In this document: positions 1 through 6,700 of the stretch, one piece after another
How the letters are laid out: each line of letters starts with the position of its first letter
Numbering within the stretch: the stretch's first letter is position 1
Assembly (NCBI GenBank): GCA_963693635.1
Contig: CAVOBC010000255.1
Span: 1 to 7,172 of the forward strand
DNA: 7,172 nt
Direction of reading: 5' to 3'
From: CAVOBC01 sp963693635
GTDB lineage: Bacteria; Pseudomonadota; Gammaproteobacteria; Pseudomonadales; Azotimanducaceae
Notes under the pieces: generated by a model
The model's input: only the letters and a program-made list of their open reading frames with translations
What the model was told of the DNA's origin: nothing
The model's database searches: none
Program-made: the position numbers and the translations under genes

Positions 1-34
1 TGGAGGTCCCGAAATCTACCCCTATCCCAATCAT
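1..34 (-). CDS. Hsp70-fold ATPase, N-terminal fragment (runs off left edge)
   Basis: Reading leftwards from ATG at 34-32, the eleven complete codons inside the window give MIGIGVDFGTS, and the next codon starts with A. The pattern I-G-[IV]-D-F-G-T-S is the phosphate-1 loop that opens the ATPase domain of Hsp70-type proteins. The DFGTS form, in place of DLGTT of DnaK, is typical of the YegD-like and other divergent Hsp70 families. An AGGAGG at 44-39 sits four bases ahead of the ATG, which supports this start strongly. If this is right, the product is a cytoplasmic ATP-dependent chaperone-like protein. Other actin-fold proteins (FGGY kinases, MreB/ParM-like) start with related loops, so the family assignment rests on one motif. 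The rest of the gene lies beyond position 1. It is codirectional with yejF and separated from it by 331 bp. Confidence 0.6.
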   Translation of the reverse strand, partial: MIGIGVDFGTS

Positions 35-38
35 CCCC

Positions 39-44
39 CCTCCT
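39..44 (-). promoter_or_regulatory. Shine-Dalgarno AGGAGG for the left-edge gene
   Basis: On the minus strand AGGAGG is followed by GGGG and then ATG. This is a full match to the anti-Shine-Dalgarno core at a slightly short spacing. It is the main reason for accepting the very short coding fragment at the window edge as a real gene start. Confidence 0.6.
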
Positions 45-49
45 GAGAT

Positions 50-105
50 TTGACCTTAAAACCGTGCGCCAACACCGACGTTGGTTGAGTTCGTTAAAGG
101 GTCAA
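50..105. repeat. Nested inverted repeat in the leader of the left-edge gene
   Basis: TTGACC at 50-55 is complementary to GGTCAA at 100-105, with imperfect extension through the neighbouring TTAAAAC and GTTAAAG. Inside it, CCAAC at 69-73 pairs with GTTGG at 80-84 across a six-base loop. The structure lies 15 to 70 bases upstream of the minus-strand ATG at 34, so it could fold in the 5' leader of that gene or act as a dyad operator. No T-run follows on either strand, so it is not an obvious terminator. The function is unknown. Confidence 0.3.
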
Positions 106-140
106 CGACTGTGACCGATACTAGCCCTTCCAAAGCGCGT

Positions 141-169
141 CATTTAGACACAGTTTCCTGGCCTATCAA
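141..169 (-). promoter_or_regulatory. Weak candidate promoter for the left-edge gene
   Basis: On the minus strand TTGATA (169-164) is a 5/6 match to the -35 consensus. It is followed after 17 bases by TAAATG (146-141), which matches the -10 consensus at only three positions; the overlapping CTAAAT is no better. Transcription from here would give a leader of about 100 nt containing the nested inverted repeat at 50-105. No heat-shock-type promoter was recognised. This is the best I could find in the gap, not a strong site. Confidence 0.18.
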
Positions 170-207
170 AGTCGGGATCCGGGGACACGATGCTCTTGGG
201 GCAGGGG

Positions 208-258
208 GTGCCTCGACAAGAACGGACGCGGAATCTGGCAACCTGCCAGAGGAGGCAC
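208..258 (+). promoter_or_regulatory. Stem-loop burying a Shine-Dalgarno
   Basis: Two nested perfect stems are visible. The outer stem pairs GTGCCTC (208-214) with GAGGCAC (252-258), and the inner hairpin pairs TCTGGCA (234-240) with TGCCAGA (244-250) around the loop ACC. The right arm of the outer stem contains most of the GAGGAGG-type Shine-Dalgarno that precedes the ATG at 262, so folding would hide the ribosome site. Known insertion sequences such as IS10 and IS50 use structures of this sort to block translation from outside transcripts. No U-run follows on either strand, which argues against a terminator. Confidence 0.4.
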
Positions 259-261
259 ATC

Positions 262-369
262 ATGAAGAAAATGCGACAAAGGCCGGAACCACACGGAGTA
301 AGGTTATCGCGAAGACCACTTCCGCAACTTGCTGTTTACCTCGCGTCGAACCGCGTCGAGCGCCCTTAG
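262..369 (+). pseudogene. 35-codon ORF, possible decayed start of IS3-type orfA
   Basis: ATG at 262 follows a GGAGG six to seven bases upstream and opens a 35-residue basic peptide beginning MKKMRQRPE. It ends in TAG at 367-369 and overlaps the last four bases of the convergent yejF. The first nine residues resemble the N-terminus of IS3-family OrfA proteins (often MKKxRxxPEQI..., a DNA-binding helix-turn-helix protein). After PE the resemblance stops: the following PHGVRLSRRPL shows no OrfA features. The likeliest reading is a left-end remnant of an insertion sequence broken off after about nine codons, consistent with the ribosome-site-masking stem-loop before it. It could also be an unrelated small basic peptide or chance. 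No terminal inverted repeats or target duplication were identified. Confidence 0.25.
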
Positions 370-2000
370 TCGCCCGCGCCCTTGCCTGAGATACTGAGGT
401 CGAACGCCGCGCTGATCAGGTCCCGCGTATAGTCAGTCTTCGGATTCTCGAAGATCTCGTCTGCGGTGCCCTGCTCCACCACCAGACCGTCTTTCATAAC
501 CAACACCCGATTGGAAAGGGCCCGCACGACCTTGAGGTCATGGCTGATGAAGAGATAGGTCAGTTGGTGGTCCCGTTGCAGCGCGCGCAGTAGCTCAACG
601 ATCTGCGCCTGAACGGACATGTCGAGTGCAGACGTTGGCTCATCCAGAATGAGTAACCTGGGCTTCAGAATCAGCGCCCTCGCGACGGCGATCCGCTGGC
701 GCTGCCCGCCCGAGAACTCGTGTGGATAACGATCCTGGGCGTCCGCGTCCAGCCCGACCTCGTCCAGCACAACCGCCACCGCTTGACGGCGTTCCTCCTC
801 GCTCATGGCCGGCTCGTGAACGAGCAAACCTTCCTCGATGATCTGATGAACCGACAGACGTGGAGACAGACTGCCGAACGGATCCTGAAACACAATCTGC
901 ATGTGGCGACGGTAAGGCCGGAATTCACCTGCACTCAAGGGGTCGATTCGCGTGCCATCGAACTCGATAGTGCCCATGGAGCTGACCAATCGCAGGATTG
1001 CCATCCCGAGCGTAGTCTTGCCAGACCCTGACTCTCCAACGATTCCGAGGGTTTCTCCTTCGCCGATCTTGAAAGAAACGCCGTCGACCGCCTTGAAGTA
1101 TTCGCGCTTGAACAGGAAGCCCTTGCCGATCGGAAAGTGCACTTTGACGTCGTCGCAGGTCAGCAATGGCGCCCCGTCTTCCGCCGGAAGCGGCCTGCCT
1201 TTGGGCTCCGCGCCCAGCAGGTGACGGGTGTACTCGTGCTGCGGCGCGTCGAATACCTCACCACAGATGCCAGCCTCGACGATCTCTCCCTGCGTCATGA
1301 CACAGACGCGATCCGCCATCTTCCTCACAACCCCGAGATCGTGCGTGATAAGCAGCATCGCCATACCGAGTCGATCCTGCAGGTCCTTGAGCAATGTCAG
1401 AATCTGCGCCTGGATCGTGACATCGAGTGCTGTGGTTGGTTCGTCAGCAATCAACAGATCAGGTTCGTTGGCGAGGGCCATTGCAATCATGATCCGTTGT
1501 CGCTGGCCCCCCGAAAGTTCATGGGGATAGGCGCGCATCTTGTTTTCAGCATCCTGAAGGCCAACAAGATGTAGCAGATCAAGAATCTGCGGCCTCGCGT
1601 CTCTGAGCCTGATGCCGCGATGGATGAGCAGCGTCTCACCAATCTGTTTCTCGATCCGGTGCAACGGATTGAGCGATGTCATTGGCTCCTGGAAGATCAT
1701 CGAGACCCGTGAACCACGGATACTGCGCAGGTCCGCGTCCGATGCGCCCATCATCTGCGTGCCTTTGAGGATCACAGATCCCGTTGGATGGCTCGCTACC
1801 GGGTACGGCAACAACTGCAACACCGACAGTGCAGACACTGACTTGCCAGAGCCCGACTCGCCGACAAGGGCCAGGGTCTCGCCTCGATCGATCTCAAAAC
1901 TAATGCCGCGGACGGCAGACACGCCACGAAAACTGACGCTCACGTTTTCAACAGTCAGTATTCGGTTCTCGGCCTCGTCCGGCTTCGCCGCTTCACTCAT
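366..2000 (-). CDS. yejF: Peptide ABC transporter double-ATPase subunit YejF
   Basis: The 544-residue product has two complete ABC ATPase domains in one chain. The first has Walker A GESGSGKS (47-54), Q-loop Q104, signature LSGGQ (162-166), Walker B LLIADE (182-187) and switch H220. The second has GESGSGKT (322-329), Q372, FSGGQ (429-433), LLILDE (449-454) and H487. An oligopeptide-transporter C-terminal segment follows the first domain (about 257-270, YTRHLLGAEP). Length and order match E. coli YejF (529 residues), which powers YejABEF import of peptides, including microcin C in enterobacteria. The many shared stretches (for example FQEPMTSLNPLH, YLFISHDL, VVRAL) support YejF over a DppD-DppF pair. 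GAGG five bases ahead of the ATG supports the start. All ATP-binding residues are intact, so it should be active at the cytoplasmic face of the membrane. Unusually, neither yejA, yejB nor yejE flanks it: tolC lies upstream and an Hsp70-like gene downstream. Confidence 0.92.
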   Translation of the reverse strand: MSEAAKPDEAENRILTVENVSVSFRGVSAVRGISFEIDRGETLALVGESGSGKSVSALSVLQLLPYPVASHPTGSVILKGTQMMGASDADLRSIRGSRVSMIFQEPMTSLNPLHRIEKQIGETLLIHRGIRLRDARPQILDLLHLVGLQDAENKMRAYPHELSGGQRQRIMIAMALANEPDLLIADEPTTALDVTIQAQILTLLKDLQDRLGMAMLLITHDLGVVRKMADRVCVMTQGEIVEAGICGEVFDAPQHEYTRHLLGAEPKGRPLPAEDGAPLLTCDDVKVHFPIGKGFLFKREYFKAVDGVSFKIGEGETLGIVGESGSGKTTLGMAILRLVSSMGTIEFDGTRIDPLSAGEFRPYRRHMQIVFQDPFGSLSPRLSVHQIIEEGLLVHEPAMSEEERRQAVAVVLDEVGLDADAQDRYPHEFSGGQRQRIAVARALILKPRLLILDEPTSALDMSVQAQIVELLRALQRDHQLTYLFISHDLKVVRALSNRVLVMKDGLVVEQGTADEIFENPKTDYTRDLISAAFDLSISGKGAGD

Positions 2001-2062
2001 TGGAACCTCGCCATCTAAACATTACACACATGGCTATAAGAGTCGCTTGTCACCTCGATCGC

Positions 2063-2085
2063 GCGAAGCCGCTTCGATGCTTCGC
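2063..2085. repeat. 7-bp inverted repeat upstream of yejF
   Basis: GCGAAGC (2063-2069) and GCTTCGC (2079-2085) are perfect complements around a nine-base loop that contains a further GCTTC. It lies 63-85 bases ahead of the yejF start. No T-tract follows on either strand, so a terminator role is not supported; an operator or leader hairpin is possible. Confidence 0.35.
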
Positions 2086-2161
2086 TTGGTCCGGGTGTGT
2101 CAACTCGACCCAAGAGTATCACGGATGCCAGCGAGCTATCGAACCGCCAGGCGTGCAATCT

Positions 2162-2209
2162 GACGTCATTACGGACCTTGTTACTGGCCTTCGTTACCGA
2201 CCTTGATCG
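2162..2209. repeat. Degenerate 12-13 bp tandem repeats downstream of tolC-like gene
   Basis: On the plus strand the pattern CCTTnGTTAC or a relative recurs. ATTAC starts at 2168 and GTTAC at 2180 and 2193; CCTT occurs at 2176, 2189 and 2201. The units are 12-13 bases apart and only partly conserved. It lies 39-86 bases past the stop codon of the tolC-like gene. It may be a small regulatory repeat or low-level chance similarity. Confidence 0.2.
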
Positions 2210-2247
2210 TCATCACGAACGTTAAGTCGAAACGCGCTCCACGAGCC

Positions 2248-3618
2248 TTACTCGGGTTTGATTCCCAGCGACGGCAACAGCCGGCCAAGACTTGCCATCA
2301 GGCGATATCCCGCCAACAGTTCGGTGAATTCGCCCGTTACGTCGGCCGCGTGCGCGCGCAAAAGTTCATTTTGAACGTCCAGTAGATCCAGTAGCGTGCG
2401 TTTGCCCAGTGACAATTGCTCGTTATAGACGACCAGTACCTCACGGGTCGCGTCCACGTGCGCCGTCAGGTATTGGCGCCGCGCTTCGATGTCCTTGAGT
2501 GCGTTCCAAATGACCGTGACATTCTCCTCGACCAGGCGCTGGTTATTGCGCAGCGTTTCACGCGCCGCGAACTCCCGCGCTTCGGCTTCGTTCAGACGGG
2601 CGCGGTCAGCCCCGCCTCGGTAAAGATTCAAGGTCATGCGCACGATCGCCGTCTCGTCGTCATTGGGCCCCAGCAAGCCATCGGTGTCGTCATTGCGGGT
2701 AGCACCCAATTCAAGGTCAAACCTCGGGCGAAATCCGGCGTGAGCTTGTTTCTTTGCAGCAAGTGCGGCGTCTAGTTCGGCACTGGCGGTTGTCAGGATC
2801 GGATTACTGACCCGGGCAACGGCGAGCGCATCATCAAGCGTCCCGGGCAAGTCGCGGAGTGGACCGGGAACGCCCAGCGAGGATGGCAGTTCGCCCACGA
2901 TGCGCTTGAAGTTTGCCTCACCGATTCTTACGTCTCGTTCCGAGACCAGGACGTTCGACTTTGACTGCGCCCGCCGACCTTGCGTCTGGATCACATCGAC
3001 ACGCGTACCGACGCCGCTTTCAAAGCGCTCTTCGATTTTGCGCAACGTGCCCTCGTGATGGTCGAGGTTCTCGCGGGTCAGATCGACAACGCTCTGTCGC
3101 CGAAGCATTTCGAGATAGACCTGAATGGCAAGCAGGCTCGTGTTCTCCTGCTGCGTCAACAATTGAGATGCGGCCGCTACGGCGAGCGCACTTTGCTGGT
3201 CGGCGAAACTTCCGGTCGCGCCCCCGTCCCACAGCAGTTGTGTGAGCTTCAGGCTGCTCTCGCGGCGCGTCAGCGACAAGTCGTCTGCGCCCGCGGCGCG
3301 GGTCGTCGTATTGTTGGAATTCTCCTCGCCGCCGGCGAGCACCAGATCGATACTGGGCAGAAAGGCACCCCTGGCCTGACGCTCGAGTTGGGACGCGGCC
3401 TCAAGGTTGTGCCGACTCGCCAGCAACTCCGGATGGGTGGCGAGGGTCTGTTGCACCGCTTCGAGCAGCGTTTGCGCCGCCGCAGGGCTCGCGGCCAGCG
3501 CACCCAGCAGGAGCGGACAGAGCCGCAAGATCAGAGTCTGCACCACCGATCCGCGCCGCACTCGCTCGGAAACCCTTGCTGCGTTCGTAACGACAGCATT
3601 GTCCGCGATTTGATTCAT
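2248..3618 (-). CDS. TolC-family outer-membrane protein, type I secretion class
   Basis: The protein is 456 residues from ATG at 3618. It starts with a long, partly basic N-region and a hydrophobic stretch (about 25-42), ending in SPAAA before Q49, a good signal-peptidase I site. The mature part shows the two structural repeats of an outer-membrane efflux protein. Each has a beta-strand segment ending in a GG motif (LWDGG 129-133; LYRGG 332-336), then a long helix, then a G-x-x-T/R turn (GVGTRVDVIQTQ 202-213; LGKRTLLDLLDVQNEL from about 404). The second turn motif is typical of the type I secretion TolC group (LapE/AggA/PrtF-like). It is expected to form a trimeric channel across the outer membrane and periplasm that docks with an inner-membrane ABC exporter and adaptor; neither is in the window. 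It follows the CHAT-TPR gene by about 117 bp on the same strand, with no terminator seen. An in-frame GTG at 3675 would add 19 residues but has no clear ribosome site. Confidence 0.88.
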   Translation of the reverse strand: MNQIADNAVVTNAARVSERVRRGSVVQTLILRLCPLLLGALAASPAAAQTLLEAVQQTLATHPELLASRHNLEAASQLERQARGAFLPSIDLVLAGGEENSNNTTTRAAGADDLSLTRRESSLKLTQLLWDGGATGSFADQQSALAVAAASQLLTQQENTSLLAIQVYLEMLRRQSVVDLTRENLDHHEGTLRKIEERFESGVGTRVDVIQTQGRRAQSKSNVLVSERDVRIGEANFKRIVGELPSSLGVPGPLRDLPGTLDDALAVARVSNPILTTASAELDAALAAKKQAHAGFRPRFDLELGATRNDDTDGLLGPNDDETAIVRMTLNLYRGGADRARLNEAEAREFAARETLRNNQRLVEENVTVIWNALKDIEARRQYLTAHVDATREVLVVYNEQLSLGKRTLLDLLDVQNELLRAHAADVTGEFTELLAGYRLMASLGRLLPSLGIKPE

Positions 3619-3620
3619 AA

Positions 3621-3628
3621 CTCCCCTT
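3621..3628 (-). promoter_or_regulatory. Ribosome site AAGGGGAG deciding the tolC-like start
   Basis: On the minus strand AAGGGGAG lies just before TT and ATG (3618-3616). If AAGG pairs with the 16S tail, the spacing is a normal six bases. The alternative starts, ATG at 3636 and GTG at 3675, have no purine-rich stretch at proper distance. This start also shortens an otherwise overlong segment before the signal peptide. Confidence 0.5.
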
Positions 3629-3735
3629 CGCGCCATTTTGTTGATCGAATCTATTCGCCGTTCACTCTTGACCACATTTTAGCCATCACATCCGCAAATT
3701 CATAACCTGGCACAACCTCCGATCCGAGTCATACC

Positions 3736-6700
3736 TCAGTTGATCGCGTACCCCGCAGACTCGTAGCTGCCAACGATCATGAACGCAGACCAGACGTACG
3801 GGTACCCCCACTCGGGCGAATCGATCATCTCCAACTGCGTGGCCCGCAGCGCGTCCCGCGCCTGCTCACCTGAAAGCATGCGATTGTAGAAACTGGTCAT
3901 TAGCGCCTGTGTGCCAGCATCACTGACCTCCCACAACGAGCTAACCACCTCGGCGACCCCGGCCTCCTGGAAAGACCGACGCAACCCATAGACACCCTCA
4001 CCTTCGTGGATCTCGCCAAGCCCGGTCTCACACGCCGACAACACTACCAGTCTTGTCCCCGTCAAGTTGAGCCCGAGCACCTCAAGCGCCGTCAACACGC
4101 CGTCGTTGACGGTATCGATGTCGCCGAGGAACTGGGCATTGGTATTGATGCCCGCAAAGGCGAGTCCGGCCCGCAACAACGGATTGTCGCCGGGCGGAGG
4201 CACGTGAAGATCCGTGCCTCGCTGTAGCTTGAGCAAGCGCTTACGCAGATTGTCATCGGCTTCCAGGAAAAACCCGTGAGTCGCAATGTGCAGGATTTCC
4301 GGTGGTCGCGACAGCCCGGCAAGGACCTGCTCCTGCGCGTCACCGCGAAAGAACACCTGGCTCGCCTTCTCGCCCTCGACGACGCGATCGACGATGAGTT
4401 GCCCTTCTTTCTCGGCACCCGGCAACGGTTCAAAGTTGAGACCCCGCAAACCTGCCGCACCCCCTCGAATACCGAGCTGCATCACGGTTGACCGCCGACC
4501 CTGCGCTGCCGCCAGTTCTTCGAGGCTTGTGACCTTGTCGGAATCATAATCCGGACCAGCGACAATCACGTACTGGCCCTCAGCCAACTCGAACTCGTTG
4601 GGCAATAGATCGCGAGCTGACGTCAGGATATGCAAGTCGTGAGACTGAATGACATAGATTTCTTCTGCATTGATCAAGGCATTGAACGGCAAAATATTCA
4701 ATATGCCATCAGGCACCAGATAGAGGTAGTCCATCGCGCCCGTCACGGCTACGATCGGTTGCCAGATCAGTTCGTGCGCGAGCTGCCCCAACTCCAGCAA
4801 CTCGTCCTCATCGGCCGAGTCGTCCTGAATGATGCTTCGGTACTCAAGGACCACGTCCTCGATTTCTGTCCGTGACGGATAACGCACGAGATCGTACTTG
4901 ACGGTTTCACCATCTCGGGCGACGACACTCGCCAACACGCGATCTTCGCCGTCGGCCCGGTACATCAAGAAGTCGACCAGCGCCGTGCCGGATTGGAGTT
5001 GCGCAGGAACCTCCCCGGCACTCACGTGTGCGATGGAACTCCGATACCTGACGCTCGCCCGCCCAAGCTCTGCTTGGAGTTCGTTGACCCGGGTCTCAAG
5101 TTGGTACAGGACTTCCGTGTGCCGTCCCGCGGTTTCCGGCGTTGGTCCGGAGAGCGTATTGGCCGCCAGTTGCTTGCGCGCGGCCTCCAGTTCTCCGGCA
5201 AGCGCCGTGAGGCTGGCGTCCTTTGAAAGCTGCGCAATTTGCTGGATCTCGGATGTGATCTTGAGCAGCAGACCCTTGCGCTGGAGACTCGCATCCAGTG
5301 CCAATCGGCCCGCACTATCACCACCTACCCTTGCAACCAATGCAAGGAAACGGTCGAACTCAGGCCGATGCAATCGCAAATAGCCCTCGCGCGCGTTTTC
5401 CCCTGTGACCCACAACATCCTGTCGAGAAACTCGCTGCGGCGCCGAAAACCGCGTTCGCGGGTGTCGAGCGCCACCGTCAGAAGCTCAGCCTTCTCCTGC
5501 GCCTCGGCAAGTGCGTTCAGGGCATCAAATGCGTAGGGGTGATGGGCACCCAGGGTCGCCTCTGCCAGCGCGAGCGCCTTTTCCAGCATTGCGATGGCCT
5601 CGACAGTTCGCTCCTGCGCGGTATAGAGGCTGCCGAGATCAATCATCGACCGCAGCGTGTCAAGATGTTCGGCACCCAGCACCGACGCACGGGTCGCAAG
5701 TGTCTCGGTGAATAACTGTTCTGCGGCTCCAAGATCACCCGTCTTCAGGTGAACCCGACCCAGGTTGTTGGCCGCCTTGAGCGTGTTCTGATGATCCCGC
5801 CCGAGCATCAACTGCCATTGCTCGTTGACGGTTTGAAAGATAGGCGCTGCTGCCGCAAAGTCTTCCATCATCATGTACAGGAAGCCGAGGTTGTTGCGTA
5901 CGGCAATCGTGTCTGAATGGGTGGGGCCGGCTATTCGCTCAAGAGCGGCGAGCGACTGCAGATAAAGCGGCTCCGCTTCACGAAAGCTGCCCTGGCTCTC
6001 GTGGAACAGCGCAAGATTGTTGCGAATGCGTTGGGTATTGCCGTCCTCGTCCCCGAAGACCGATTTCGCCTGCTCCAGCGCCCCGGCCAAAGCCGGCTCC
6101 GCAAGGTCGTACAGGCCTTCCTTTTCGTAGATCTGACCGAGGTTGCTAAGCGCGACAATGGTGGACGGATGGCCGCCACCGACGACACTCGTGAAGCCAG
6201 CGAGGGCTTCTTCGAAGATGACCTCCGCGTCGCCCAACCGCCCGAGACTGCCGTAGATGTCGCCCAGCACCGTCATGGTATTGAGGACCTCGAGCGGCCT
6301 TCCCTGCCAGTTCGCGCGGCCGTGATCAAGCACGCTGCCGGTGAGTTGGAGTGCACCTTCATAGTTGCCCGTGTTGTTGAGCACCCGGCCAAGGTACGAC
6401 CGTGCGAGGATCAACGTCTCTGTCTCGCCCGCTTGCGCTGCTGTCGCCTCCACGCCTGCAAGCAGTTCCTGACTCTCACTGTATCGACCCTGCTCCCGAT
6501 AAATCTCGGCGAGCTGGGCGACATAGGTCAGTGCTTGTGTTGTCGTACCGGCATTACTGGCTGCGAGCAGCTTGATATTATTTTGATAAACTATCGCCGC
6601 ATCGTCGAAAGCACCGGCATTTGTCATCGACTCGGCCAGTCTCTGCGCACAATCGATCGCACTCGGATGATAAGCGCCGTAGGACGCGCCCACCTGTCCG

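Larger units (their letters stand above)
2001..2247. other. Gap between the tolC-like gene and yejF
   Basis: No gene is supported here; the plus-strand reading frames that cross it are shadows. On the minus strand GAGG (2009-2006) is the ribosome site of yejF. A possible -10 TGTAAT (2026-2021) has no acceptable -35 at 16-18 bases, so a yejF promoter is not established. The gap also holds the perfect palindrome TGACGTCA at 2161-2168, the inverted repeat at 2063-2085, and a short degenerate tandem pattern at 2162-2209. No stem followed by a T-run was found after the tolC stop, so read-through into yejF cannot be excluded. Confidence 0.6.

Noticed and set aside
50..105. Integron attC-like site
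   Set aside because: The nested dyad recalled an attC, but the flanking heptamers do not match GTTRRRY or RYYYAAC, and no integrase or cassette is present.
234..250. Intrinsic terminator for yejF
   Set aside because: The 7-bp hairpin is perfect, but the minus-strand sequence after it (TTCCGCGTCC) lacks a T-run.
81..389. Plus-strand ORF of 102 codons starting with TTG in the left gap
   Set aside because: It has a weak start, no family resemblance, and runs through the stem-loop and into the antisense 3' end of yejF. The 262 ATG in another frame has a far better ribosome site.
1612..2163. Plus-strand ORF of 183 codons opposite the 5' end of yejF and its upstream gap
   Set aside because: Most of it is antisense to the first ATPase domain; composition is shadow-like and no ribosome site stands out.
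3651..3703. Two tiny overlapping minus-strand ORFs (5 and 11 codons) between the CHAT and tolC-like genes, joined by TGATG
   Set aside because: Too short and without ribosome sites at proper spacing (GGAGG lies 12 bases from the first ATG). A leader-peptide role cannot be supported.
2980..3705. Plus-strand ORF of 241 codons opposite the tolC-like gene
   Set aside because: It is antisense to a well-supported outer-membrane protein, rich in Arg and Gln as expected for a shadow frame of GC-rich DNA, and shows no domain.
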